In this document: one piece after another, positions 18,036-26,284 of the stretch | How the letters are laid out: each line of letters begins with the position of its first letter | How positions within the stretch are numbered: the stretch's first letter is position 1 | Assembly (NCBI GenBank): GCA_903918755.1 | Contig: CAIXFN010000049.1 | Coordinates: 1-64,000 of the forward strand | Source of the DNA: an uncultured Pedosphaera sp. | GTDB taxonomy: Bacteria; Verrucomicrobiota; Verrucomicrobiia; Limisphaerales; Pedosphaeraceae | Length of the DNA stretch: 64,000 bases | Direction of reading: 5' to 3' | Notes under the pieces: generated by a model | Seen by the model: the letters and a program-made list of their open reading frames with translations, nothing else | Told to the model about the DNA's origin: nothing | The model's database searches: none | Made by a program: the position numbers and the translations under genes

Positions 18036-18062
18036 TTGACTATCCTCCCCGGCTCGTAAATT
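18036..18062 (+). promoter_or_regulatory. Candidate alaS promoter
   Basis: TTGACT (18036-18041), 15 bases, TAAATT (18057-18062). It would start transcripts near 18070, giving a leader of about 40 bases to the ATG at 18109. No T-box antiterminator features were seen in 17827-18108, which otherwise holds nothing I recognise. Confidence 0.45.
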
Positions 18063-18108
18063 TTGCAGATTGACCGACATAGCCGTTAAAAAACTGAAAC
18101 CGGATACC

Positions 18109-20826
18109 ATGACCAGCAGCGACATTCGCCAATCGTTCCTCGATTTTTTCAAATCGAAGCAGCATTCCATCGTGCCCTCCTCGAGCCTGATGCCGGATTC
18201 CCCGAACCTGCTTTTCACGAACGCGGGGATGAACCAGTTCGTGCCGATCTTTCTGGGACAGGTGAAATGCCCTTATACGCCGCCGCGCGCCGCGGACACC
18301 CAGAAGTGCATCCGGGCCGGGGGCAAACACAACGATTTGGATGATGTCGGCCTCGACACGTATCACCACACTTTTTTCGAAATGCTCGGGAACTGGAGCT
18401 TTGGCGATTATTTCAAGCCGGAGGCCATCGACTGGGCGTGGGAATTGATCACGGAAGTCTGGCGTTTTCCCAAGAACCGGCTTTACGCCACGGTATATTC
18501 GCCGGACAAATCCAAGGGCGATCCCAGCGAGTTCGACCAGCAAGCCTATGATTTTTGGGCGGCCAAATTCACCGCAGCCGGTTTGGATCCCAAGGTCCAT
18601 ATCGTCAACGGCAACAAAAAGGACAATTTCTGGATGATGGGTGAGACCGGTCCGTGCGGTCCCTGCTCGGAGTTGCATGTGGATCTGACGCCCCAAGGCG
18701 ACACCCGGGGCGCCCTCGTGAACAAAGGCAGCGCGGAGTGTATTGAAATCTGGAACCTCGTTTTCATCCAATTCAACGCCAACCCCGATGGCACTTTTTC
18801 CCCCCTACCGGCCCGGCATGTGGATACCGGGATGGGCTTTGAGCGCGTCTCGAGCATCATCCAATGCACGAAGAAGTTTACCGATTTCACCGGCATCATT
18901 TCCAACTACGAGACGGACATTTTCCGCCCGATCTTCGACCGGTTGGAAAAAATGAGCGGCCGGCGGTATGGTTCCACGCTGCCACCCTCCGGTTCCACGG
19001 GGGACAATGAGCAGGAAAAGGTGGACGTAGCCTTCCGCGTCATTGCCGACCATATCCGCACCCTGAGCTTCGCCATTGCCGACGGCATCCAACCCGGCAA
19101 CACAGATCGCAACTACGTCCTCCGGCGCATCCTGCGCCGGGCGGTCCGGTATGGTCGCACGCTCGGATTCCACGAACCCTTCTTCTTCAAACTGGTGGAC
19201 GTGCTGGCCGACACCATGGGCGATGTTTTCCCGGAGATTCGCACCCGCAAGAGTTACGTGCAGGAAGTGATCCAGCGCGAGGAAGTGGCATTCAACAAGA
19301 CGCTGGACAACGGTATCCAACTCTTCGAGCAGGAACTCAAATCCCGCGGGGTGACTGCCGATAGTGCCCCGACGGGGCTTTCCGCCCTGGGGGGCGCCTT
19401 CGTCTTCAAGCTTTACGATACCTACGGCTTTCCCCTGGACCTTACGGAATTGATGGCCCGGGAGCGGGGGTTGGCGGTGGACAAAGCCGGCTTCGAGAAG
19501 CTGATGGAAGCCCAACGGGCACAGTCGCGTGCCGGGCAAACGAGGGAAGTCATTTCCCTCTCCCAAATCGAGTCCACGACCCCGACGAAGTTCATCGGTT
19601 TCGACGTGCTGGAAACCGCCGCCCAAGTGGTCGAAGTGGTCAGCCTTAAGGACAAGACGGCAGTCATCCTGGACACCTCTTCCTGCTATGCCGAGATGGG
19701 CGGCCAGGTGGGTGACACCGGGGAATTGAGCGGGGGCGGACAGCTTTGGCGCGTGGCCAATACCCAGAAGAGCGGCAACACCTGGCTGCACTTCGTGGAA
19801 GGCGGTGATGCTCCGGAGGTGGGGTCCACGGTCACCCTCACGGTGGAGGCGGCGCGCCGCCAGGCCATCCAGCGGCACCATACGGTCACGCATTTGCTCC
19901 ACTGGGCTTTGCACGAGGTGGTGAGTCACGAGGCTACCCAGAAGGGTTCGATCGTGGGACCGGACAAACTGACCTTCGATTTCAACGCCGCCGCTTTGAC
20001 GGCAGCGCAGGTTCACGATGTTGAGAAATTGGTCAATGAACGCATCGTGGAAAACGCCGGGGTTTCCTGGACGGAAGTCCCGCATTCCGAGGTCAAGCAC
20101 CGCAAGGATGTGATGCAACTCTTCGGTGACAAATACGGGGACCGGGTGCGGGTGGTTCAGATCGGCGGCGCGACGGGCGGTCTGAATGGTTATTCCATGG
20201 AGCTTTGCGGGGGCACGCATACGCGGGCGACGGGCGAAATTGGATTGTTTCGCATTGTGGGTGAGAGCGCCATCGCGGCGGGCGTCCGGCGTATCGAGGC
20301 GGTGGCGGGTCTGGAGGCTTACCGGCATGCGACCGGGGACTTGCAATTGATCAAGACAATTGCTGGCAAACTGAACTCCCCCGTCGGCGAACTCGAGAAG
20401 AAAGTGGACGCCTTGCTGGCCCACCAGCGGGATTTGGAACGGGCGCTGAAGTCCGCGCAACAACGCGAAGCTTCGAACGTCGCCAGTACCCTGCTGGAGC
20501 AGGCGCACCCGATCAACGGAACGCCGGCCATCATTCATCATCTCGGGGCCGTGGACGGGGATTTCCTCCAGGTGGTGGCCGATTCGCTCAAAGGGCGGTT
20601 TCAGGGCGTGCTCGTGCTGGGTGGCGTGGCGAATGGCGCGGTGGCGATCGTCGCCTCCGTTTCGCCCGAATACACCGCGCGTTTTCAAGCCGGCAAGATC
20701 ATCCAGACCATCGCGCCGATCGTGGGTGGCAAAGGCGGCGGCAAACCCGACAACGCACGCGGCGGCGGCAAGGATGCGGCCAAGCTGGACGAAGCGCTGG
20801 CCAAGGCCCGTAGTTTGCTGGGTTAG
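18109..20826 (+). CDS. alaS: Alanyl-tRNA synthetase
   Basis: A 905-residue enzyme that charges tRNA-Ala, with its class II catalytic core at the N-terminus (SDIRQSFLDFFKSKQH, LFTNAGMNQF, HHTFFEMLGNWSFGDYF). The editing domain carries HHTVTHLLHWAL and the CGGTH metal site. The C-terminal DHHA1 region has GGKGGGKPDNARGGG. Length is close to the usual 875. I chose ATG 18109, where TSSDIRQSF fits homologues; a TTG at 18070 would add 13 residues and sits 7 bases after a -10-like TAAATT, so it cannot be fully excluded. Confidence 0.97.
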   Translation: MTSSDIRQSFLDFFKSKQHSIVPSSSLMPDSPNLLFTNAGMNQFVPIFLGQVKCPYTPPRAADTQKCIRAGGKHNDLDDVGLDTYHHTFFEMLGNWSFGDYFKPEAIDWAWELITEVWRFPKNRLYATVYSPDKSKGDPSEFDQQAYDFWAAKFTAAGLDPKVHIVNGNKKDNFWMMGETGPCGPCSELHVDLTPQGDTRGALVNKGSAECIEIWNLVFIQFNANPDGTFSPLPARHVDTGMGFERVSSIIQCTKKFTDFTGIISNYETDIFRPIFDRLEKMSGRRYGSTLPPSGSTGDNEQEKVDVAFRVIADHIRTLSFAIADGIQPGNTDRNYVLRRILRRAVRYGRTLGFHEPFFFKLVDVLADTMGDVFPEIRTRKSYVQEVIQREEVAFNKTLDNGIQLFEQELKSRGVTADSAPTGLSALGGAFVFKLYDTYGFPLDLTELMARERGLAVDKAGFEKLMEAQRAQSRAGQTREVISLSQIESTTPTKFIGFDVLETAAQVVEVVSLKDKTAVILDTSSCYAEMGGQVGDTGELSGGGQLWRVANTQKSGNTWLHFVEGGDAPEVGSTVTLTVEAARRQAIQRHHTVTHLLHWALHEVVSHEATQKGSIVGPDKLTFDFNAAALTAAQVHDVEKLVNERIVENAGVSWTEVPHSEVKHRKDVMQLFGDKYGDRVRVVQIGGATGGLNGYSMELCGGTHTRATGEIGLFRIVGESAIAAGVRRIEAVAGLEAYRHATGDLQLIKTIAGKLNSPVGELEKKVDALLAHQRDLERALKSAQQREASNVASTLLEQAHPINGTPAIIHHLGAVDGDFLQVVADSLKGRFQGVLVLGGVANGAVAIVASVSPEYTARFQAGKIIQTIAPIVGGKGGGKPDNARGGGKDAAKLDEALAKARSLLG

Positions 20827-20892
20827 GCCGGAAGTCGGCTGCTCAACAGTGATCAAGCAAATGCGGTCGGCGGGGCCAACCCGTCGAGCCGC

Positions 20893-20921
20893 TTGCCTGG
20901 CAGTTCCTCGCTTGGCATCAT
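20893..20921 (+). promoter_or_regulatory. Leaderless-type promoter
   Basis: TTGCCT (20893-20898), 17 bases, CATCAT (20916-20921), then 6 bases to the ATG at 20928 of the small protein. Confidence 0.45.
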
Positions 20922-20927
20922 GAATTC

Positions 20928-21131
20928 ATGCTGAGCGACGAACAAGCCAGTCCCGAGCAGCTTGCCATTTTGCGCGCCATGACGGGTGGGCAGCGCCTTC
21001 AATTAGCGGAGCAACTCTATTGGTCAGTCCGTAAGCTCACCGCAGCCGGCGTCCGGCAGCGGCACCCAGACTGGTCGGAAGAACAAGTAAAAGCCGAAGT
21101 GCGGGCGATTTTTACAAATGCCCGAAGCTGA
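20928..21131 (+). CDS. Small soluble protein, possibly antitoxin-like
   Basis: A 67-residue protein: SPEQLAILRAMTGGQRLQLA near the start and RQRHPDWSEEQVKAEV near the end. The SPE...L...M...Q+L..A pattern followed by a charged helix recalls small proteins described as Rv0078B-related antitoxins, but I cannot confirm this and no toxin gene is adjacent. It has its own promoter-like sequence, and the phosphopantetheinyl transferase begins 30 bases downstream. Confidence 0.55.
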   Translation: MLSDEQASPEQLAILRAMTGGQRLQLAEQLYWSVRKLTAAGVRQRHPDWSEEQVKAEVRAIFTNARS

Positions 21132-21161
21132 GCTTGGCCATTTAAACATCGATCAGCGAAA

Positions 21162-21917
21162 ATGAACGTCATCGACATCCATTGGCCCATCGCACCGGCC
21201 AACCTGCACCCGGAGGGACGGGAAGTCCACGTTTTCGCCTTCCCTTTGGCCCAATACCCCTCCGTGCTGGAGGCCTGCCGGGCGGTGCTTTCCCCGGAGG
21301 AACTTACCCTGGCGGCACGGTTTCGTTTCGAACGCGATCAAACGGGCTACGCGGTGGGGCGGGGGGTGACCCGGTTGGTGCTGGGCCGGATGCTGGGGAT
21401 GCACCCGGCGGAACTGGTCCTCGCGTACGGACCTCTCGGCAAACCGTATCTGGCTCCCGGTAAACATCCGGCCTATTGGCATTTCAATCTTTCCCATTCC
21501 CACGGTCTGGCGTTGCTGGCGGTCACGCGACTGGGCGAGGTGGGGGTGGATGTGGAACAGGTGCGTCCGATTCGGGAAATGCTGGGAATTGCCCGGCGGT
21601 TCTTTTCCGAATGCGAACAGGCTGCTTTGGCGGCGTTGCCGGAAGTGGAGGTTCCGGTGGGATTCTTTAATTTGTGGACGCGCAAGGAGGCCTGGCTCAA
21701 AGCCACTGGCACTGGGATTGGCGGCGGGTTGGAGGGCGTGGAGGTTTCCCTGGCTCCCGGCGAGCCGGCCCGGCTATTGAGCCTGTTCGGCGATCCGGTC
21801 GCCGCCCAAGAATGGAGCCTGCAGGCGCTGGCCCCGGCGGCGGGTTTCCCGGCGGCCGTGGCGGTGCGGGCGCCAGCGGTGGAGGTGCATGGTTGGCGCT
21901 GGCAATTTCCGGCGTGA
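21162..21917 (+). CDS. 4'-phosphopantetheinyl transferase, Sfp type
   Basis: A 251-residue enzyme that moves the phosphopantetheine arm of coenzyme A onto carrier proteins of fatty acid, polyketide or peptide synthases. Core motifs are FNLSHSHGLALLAV, GVDVEQVRP (metal-binding Asp/Glu), FFSECE and WTRKEAWLKATG, with the length of Sfp-type enzymes. No synthase genes are in the window, so its carrier protein is unknown. It starts 30 bases after the small gene upstream and ends 47 bases before the next gene, so the three may be one transcript. Confidence 0.9.
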   Translation: MNVIDIHWPIAPANLHPEGREVHVFAFPLAQYPSVLEACRAVLSPEELTLAARFRFERDQTGYAVGRGVTRLVLGRMLGMHPAELVLAYGPLGKPYLAPGKHPAYWHFNLSHSHGLALLAVTRLGEVGVDVEQVRPIREMLGIARRFFSECEQAALAALPEVEVPVGFFNLWTRKEAWLKATGTGIGGGLEGVEVSLAPGEPARLLSLFGDPVAAQEWSLQALAPAAGFPAAVAVRAPAVEVHGWRWQFPA

Positions 21918-21964
21918 GGAAATCGGGTCGGGAGGTTCCAAATCCCCGTAAGAACGACAAATCT

Positions 21965-23074
21965 ATGCGCGCCACCTTTCCCATCCTTATGACCGCCGGC
22001 TTCGGGGCGATTGGGCTGCTGGTCTGGGTGGGCGTCCACCAATCCCCGACGCCTGCCGCTGAGTCGGCGCCGGTACCGCCGCCTGCCGTCCCGGTGGCGC
22101 ATCACCCCGTCCGGCCGGCGGCCGCCCTGCCGGTGGAACCGGCAATGGCGGAAACCCCGACCCCGACCGAAAAAGGAACGAATTTGCTGGCTCGTCTGCT
22201 CAAAGGGGAGGAAGTGCCCAAATTGACGGCGGAGCAAATTGAGCCGTTTCTGGCGGCGAACCATCGCAGCGCGGCGAGTTTGCTGGCGGCCGGGCGCACC
22301 ACCGGCGATCCGAAGTATTTGCAGGAGGCCATGGACCGGTTTCCCAATGATCCCCGGGTGGATTTTGCCGCGGTGTTCCGGAATGGCGCCCCGCCGGAGG
22401 AGCGACGGCATTGGCTCGAGACCTTCCAAAAATCCGATCCCAACAACGCGTTGCCGACCTACCTGCTCGCGCTAGACGATTTCAAAGCAGGCAACCGCGC
22501 TGCGGGTTTGCAACAAATGGCGGCGGCGGGGCCCAATGCCCGGTGGACGGATTATTCCGCGGATTTCATGCAAAATGCCGAGGAGGCCTATGCCTCCGCC
22601 GGCTACTCTCCCACCGAAGCCAAACTCATCGGCGCCGAGAATCTGCTGCTGCCGCATCTGGCCGGGTTGAAGCAATTGGGCGTGAGCCTGGGGGAAACTG
22701 CCAAGAGTTCGCTGCAAGAAGGGGATGCCGCGAGCGCGCAGGCCGCTCTCGCCATGGAGGCCAGCCTCGGACATCAATTGGCGGCGCCCCAGCAACAGAC
22801 CCTGATTGCGACCCTGGTGGGAATTGCGGTGGAGCGGATGGGGCTTTCGGCAATGGATCCGGCCGCCCCTTTGGGGGACAATGGCCAGACCGCGCAGGAC
22901 CGCCTCGCCGCCCTGACCCAGCAACGGGCCGAGCTGAAAGCCCTGACGCAACAAGCCACGGCCATTCAGCCGAACCTTTCGGAGCCGGAACTGGGGGTTT
23001 ACTTTGATCGCATGAAGTCCCTGGGGGAGGTGCCGGCGATGCAGTGGCTGATCAATCGCTACGGGACCAAGTGA
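21965..23074 (+). CDS. Membrane-anchored protein of unknown function
   Basis: A 369-residue protein. It has an N-terminal membrane helix (FPILMTAGFGAIGLLVWVGV), a Pro/Ala-rich linker (to about residue 60) and a long helical region with TPR-like spacing (for example FPNDPRVDFAAVF, WLETFQKSDPNNALPTYLLA), ending MQWLINRYGTK. It is probably exposed to the periplasm. I used ATG 21965 because the frame upstream overlaps the transferase gene. No specific family was recognised. Confidence 0.7.
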   Translation: MRATFPILMTAGFGAIGLLVWVGVHQSPTPAAESAPVPPPAVPVAHHPVRPAAALPVEPAMAETPTPTEKGTNLLARLLKGEEVPKLTAEQIEPFLAANHRSAASLLAAGRTTGDPKYLQEAMDRFPNDPRVDFAAVFRNGAPPEERRHWLETFQKSDPNNALPTYLLALDDFKAGNRAAGLQQMAAAGPNARWTDYSADFMQNAEEAYASAGYSPTEAKLIGAENLLLPHLAGLKQLGVSLGETAKSSLQEGDAASAQAALAMEASLGHQLAAPQQQTLIATLVGIAVERMGLSAMDPAAPLGDNGQTAQDRLAALTQQRAELKALTQQATAIQPNLSEPELGVYFDRMKSLGEVPAMQWLINRYGTK

Positions 23075-23108
23075 ATCGGACTCTCGGGGCCGGGCGGGTG
23101 AGGCAGGT

Positions 23109-23138
23109 AAAAAAAGAACGCGCGGCAAAGCCGCGCGT
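23109..23138 (-). terminator. Rho-independent terminator of the cyclophilin gene
   Basis: On the minus strand, ACGCGCGGC, loop TTT, GCCGCGCGT followed by TCTTTTTTTA: a 9-bp stem with a seven-T run, the clearest classical terminator in the window. It lies 35 bases after the cyclophilin stop. Confidence 0.85.
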
Positions 23139-23173
23139 CGTGCAAAAAGGAGATGGTTAAGGAACTGGTTCCC

Positions 23174-23821
23174 TTAGGACTTCTTCGAGAACTTTTCGAA
23201 ATCAGCCTGGTCACCCTTGAACGCCTTGGCTTTGTCGCCGATGCGCAGGATCTTGACCGTCTTGATCGAATCGCCGATGGCGATCTTGTTCACCACGTCC
23301 TGGCCTTCCACGACGTGACCAAACACAGTGTGTTTGCCATCGAGCCAGGGGGTGTCCTTGTGCGTGATGAAAAATTGGCTGCCGTTGGTGTCAGGACCGG
23401 CGTTCGCCATGGAGAAAATGCCGGGCTTGTCGTGGCGGAGGGTGGGATCAATCTCGTTGCGGAATTGATAACCGGGACCGCCGCGGCCCACGCCGAGGGG
23501 ATCGCCGCCTTGAATCATGAAATCCGCGATCACGCGATGGAACTTGATCCCGTCGTAGAAGGGCGCGGTTTGCTTGACGGGCGCGCTGCCGTCCTTGGAA
23601 TAAAACTTGGTGCCTTCGGCGAGGCCGACGAAATTGGCCACCGTGAGCGGGGTCTTCTCAAACTCCAATTGGAGGAGAATCTTGCCTTTGGTGGTATCCA
23701 TTTCGGCGTAAACGCCGTCGGCCAGCTTCTTGTCCCCATCCGCTGCGCGGGTAGACGTCACCATTCCGCCGGTCGCCAAAACGGCCAGCGCCAACAATTT
23801 CAAAAAGTGCTTTTTAGTCAT
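23174..23821 (-). CDS. Cyclophilin-type peptidyl-prolyl isomerase, exported
   Basis: A 215-residue enzyme that speeds cis-trans isomerisation of prolyl bonds, probably helping fold exported proteins. A signal peptide (about 1-27, ending STRA) precedes the catalytic domain, which has [15 protein letters not shown] with the catalytic Arg, GSQFFIT, and [14 protein letters not shown]. The ATG at 23821 gives a normal signal peptide. It lies opposite the unknown membrane protein and ends at the strong terminator at 23109-23138. Confidence 0.92.
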   Translation of the reverse strand: MTKKHFLKLLALAVLATGGMVTSTRAADGDKKLADGVYAEMDTTKGKILLQLEFEKTPLTVANFVGLAEGTKFYSKDGSAPVKQTAPFYDGIKFHRVIADFMIQGGDPLGVGRGGPGYQFRNEIDPTLRHDKPGIFSMANAGPDTNGSQFFITHKDTPWLDGKHTVFGHVVEGQDVVNKIAIGDSIKTVKILRIGDKAKAFKGDQADFEKFSKKS

Positions 23822-23977
23822 AGGGGGAGTATGGAACCCCATCGGCCCGAAAAACGGAAGGATTTTTTAGACCTCAATCGGACAGCTGAGTCCGGCCCGT
23901 CGACTCATTCCCATTCCAGGGAGGGCGGTCTACCGCCACCGCACGCTTCAGGTGGCCAATTTCGCGGGAGCAGATTT

Positions 23978-24280
23978 TCATGCGTTTTTCGACGGAGGCT
24001 GGAACCATGGAACGACCGGAGGAATCGCCTGCCAATCGAACTGCAAACCATCGTCGTGAACCTCCTCCTGTGGACAACCTGCGACCGCCTCCAGACATCC
24101 GGAAACCTCCTCCGGGGTCTCGGGTTGGCGGCCCACATAAGAGTTACCGTGCTCCTCGTCCCGCACGAATACCCCGGGGGCCAGTGCTCGGCACAGGTCG
24201 CAATCCAGGCAAGTGGCATCGACGTAGAAGCGGCCGGGTACATTTCTCGGCCAGCGGATTTTGAAGGTTTCGAGTGACAT
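23978..24280 (-). CDS. Single-cluster 4Fe-4S ferredoxin
   Basis: A 100-residue electron carrier. CLDCDLC (Cys24, 27, 30) and the later GCLEAVAGCP provide the ligands of one iron-sulfur cluster; the arrangement matches short 3Fe-4S/4Fe-4S ferredoxins. The C-terminus (LQFDWQAIPPVVPWFQPP) is unlike most small ferredoxins and may dock a partner. It follows two small membrane-protein genes on the same strand, 27 bases after the nearer one. A redox partner is not obvious. Confidence 0.85.
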   Translation of the reverse strand: MSLETFKIRWPRNVPGRFYVDATCLDCDLCRALAPGVFVRDEEHGNSYVGRQPETPEEVSGCLEAVAGCPQEEVHDDGLQFDWQAIPPVVPWFQPPSKNA

Positions 24281-24307
24281 CGAGAGTGGGGAGCGCCGTT
24301 TATGGGC

Positions 24308-24559
24308 TCAGTCCTTCCCCCACCGCCAGCGCGGGGTTTCGCCTTTTAATAGGCAAACTACAATAAGAGCGACCGTCAGGATCATTACCAGGGTGATCCA
24401 AACGCCGAAATGCCCGCTCGGGAGCAGGAGCGCGGCTCCGCCACCCAACAATGCCAGCCAAATTAGCAGGGTGACCCAACCCTGCCACGCGCAGGGCAAA
24501 CCCCAGCCCCAACCGTAGCGTTTGGCGGGAAACCAAATTTGTTTTTCGTTCGATTCCAT
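24308..24559 (-). CDS. Small membrane protein, two helices
   Basis: An 83-residue protein with two hydrophobic helices (GWVTLLIWLALLGGGAALLL and GVWITLVMILTVALIVVCLL) and charged ends with Trp/Arg (RWRWGKD). Its stop is 27 bases before the ferredoxin start and its ATG (24559) follows the previous gene's stop by three bases. No family was recognised. Confidence 0.65.
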   Translation of the reverse strand: MESNEKQIWFPAKRYGWGWGLPCAWQGWVTLLIWLALLGGGAALLLPSGHFGVWITLVMILTVALIVVCLLKGETPRWRWGKD

Positions 24560-24562
24560 AAT

Positions 24563-24925
24563 TCAGGTAGCTTGGGTGCGGAAAATCAAATGCTTGAGCC
24601 CTCGGCTCATGCTCCACGTCAACGAGGTCAGAAAGACGCTGATCGCCAGTGAACCGGCCACCAGGGATAGCCACAACCTCCATAAACCGGAAACACTCCA
24701 ACCCCGCTTGATGGTATCCGGCTCGCTCATGGAACGACCCTTGGTGACGTGCGGTACAACAACGGGATGGTGAACCCACTGGCCAGGCTTCCAATAGTCG
24801 AGCGGGAAATCGTCGGTGCAATTGTAAAGGTGGCTCTTGACGAGTATCTCCCAACCCAAGGTGCAAGCAATGGTCGTGAGGATGAGCGAACCGAAGAACA
24901 CTGCGAGTGGGAGCAGAAGGCGCAT
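24563..24925 (-). CDS. Small membrane protein of unknown function
   Basis: A 120-residue protein with an N-terminal helix (LLLPLAVFFGSLILTTIACT) and a second near residue 90 (LWLSLVAGSLAISVFLTSLTW). Between them lies a soluble loop with HHPVVVPHVTKGRS. I took the ATG at 24925; a TTG at 24958 is possible. It is the first of three close minus-strand genes ending with the ferredoxin. The 252 bases upstream (24926-25177) hold AT-rich patches such as ATTGATCAAT but nothing else I can name. Confidence 0.6.
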   Translation of the reverse strand: MRLLLPLAVFFGSLILTTIACTLGWEILVKSHLYNCTDDFPLDYWKPGQWVHHPVVVPHVTKGRSMSEPDTIKRGWSVSGLWRLWLSLVAGSLAISVFLTSLTWSMSRGLKHLIFRTQAT

Positions 24926-25177
24926 TCGGGTGAACCGGCCTAATGGGTATCTGCCCAAGCGCGAGTCTGGGCGAGAGCAACGGATACGGGGCGGGCCGTT
25001 TTCATAGATAGCAAATTAATCCGATTGATCAATTTATTCAAGGAGAGTGGCGGGTTGCGATGCCCCTGTCCGGGGCGTACCGCTTTCGCCTGGGGGTTTT
25101 CAGACAATTGAAGTTAGCGTTCCGGCGCAACATTGATTTGGCACTTTGGGCCAATTTGGCTACAGAATGCCCGCACC

Positions 25178-26245
25178 ATGACCAACCCAACTCCCATTAC
25201 AGCGGAACGCGCGGCGCGGCTCCGGGAATTATTTCCCAGCGGCGTGCCCGCCCTGTGGTGTCCGGCGGTGACCCATTATACCGCGGAGGGGGCGATTGAC
25301 GCTGAGCGAATCGCTGCCCATTGGCGTCATTTGGCGCCGGCGGTTCGCGGTCTGTTGATTCCCGGTTCGACCGGGGATGGCTGGGAATTGACCGAACCCG
25401 AACTGGAGCAACTGCGGGAAATCGCGTTTGCCGAAGCTGCCCGACTCGGACTGCACTTGCTGGTGGGGGCGTTGCGCCGGGACGCGGAGTCTGCGGTGTC
25501 CACGATCCGTGCGGTGGTGGACCGGGTCCAGGCCCGCACCGGGCAGGCGGAGCCAGCGGCGGCACTACATGAGGCTGGGGTTTGCGGTTTTACCGTGTGC
25601 GCTCCAGCGGGGCGGGATTTGACGCAGTCCCAGATCCGGGCTGGGTTGGTGGCCATTTTGGAACTTGGGTTTCCGACGGCGATTTACCAATTGCCGCAGG
25701 TGACCGAGAACGAAATCAGTCCTGAAGTGCTCGCGGAACTGGCGGCGGGTTTCAGCAATTTCATTCTGTTCAAGGACACCAGTGGCAAGGACCGGGTAGT
25801 GCTTTCGGAACGCAGCCTCGGTGGGGTGTTTACGGTGCGGGGCGCGGAGGGGGATTATGCGCGCTGGCTGAATGCCGCGGGCGGACCCTACGATGGCTTT
25901 CTGCTCAGCGCGGCCAATTGTTTCGCCCGGGAATTGCAACAAATCATGGCGGATCTCCGCGCCGGGAGACGGGCCGATGCCGAGGCGCTTTCCGTCCGGC
26001 TCACGGCGGTCATCGCGGAGGTCTTCCAGTTGGTAGGTGGGTTGCCCTGCGGGAATGCGTTTGCGAATGCCAACAAAGCGATCGACCACTTTTTTGCCCA
26101 CGGTCCGGCGGCGATGGAATTGCCGTTTCCGCGGCTACATGCGGGCGCGTGTCTGCCGCGGAAAGTGATGGAACAGACCCGGGCCGCCCTTTCCCGGCAC
26201 GGCTTCTTGCCGACGCAGGGGTATTTGAGGAGCGGGCAGGGGTGA
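25178..26245 (+). CDS. DapA-family (dihydrodipicolinate synthase-like) aldolase
   Basis: A 355-residue member of the DHDPS/NAL superfamily of Schiff-base aldolases. The catalytic lysine lies in ILFKDTSGKD, the conserved Tyr in IYQLPQVT, and the entry loop is PGSTGDGWELT in place of the GTTGE of true DapA. The protein is also longer than DapA (about 290) because of inserts. It may act on a sugar acid or related keto-acid, not on the lysine pathway; the genes around it do not decide. ATG 25178 is used; a TTG at 25133 would add 15 residues. A TTGGCA-17-TACAGA candidate promoter lies at 25138-25166. Confidence 0.75.
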   Translation: MTNPTPITAERAARLRELFPSGVPALWCPAVTHYTAEGAIDAERIAAHWRHLAPAVRGLLIPGSTGDGWELTEPELEQLREIAFAEAARLGLHLLVGALRRDAESAVSTIRAVVDRVQARTGQAEPAAALHEAGVCGFTVCAPAGRDLTQSQIRAGLVAILELGFPTAIYQLPQVTENEISPEVLAELAAGFSNFILFKDTSGKDRVVLSERSLGGVFTVRGAEGDYARWLNAAGGPYDGFLLSAANCFARELQQIMADLRAGRRADAEALSVRLTAVIAEVFQLVGGLPCGNAFANANKAIDHFFAHGPAAMELPFPRLHAGACLPRKVMEQTRAALSRHGFLPTQGYLRSGQG

Positions 26246-26284
26246 GGGGCGTTGGTTCCCGGGTTGGCCTGTAGCCGCAATCGC

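Noticed and set aside
17827-18108. T-box or other riboswitch before alaS
   Set aside because: No conserved T-box sequence or antiterminator pair was seen; only a small CAGGAG/CTCCTG inverted repeat at 17856-17873.
18805-20856. A 683-residue open frame antisense to alaS
   Set aside because: It is the mirror of a conserved gene in GC-rich DNA; its composition is rich in His, Arg and Gly without any domain, and alaS is unmistakable.
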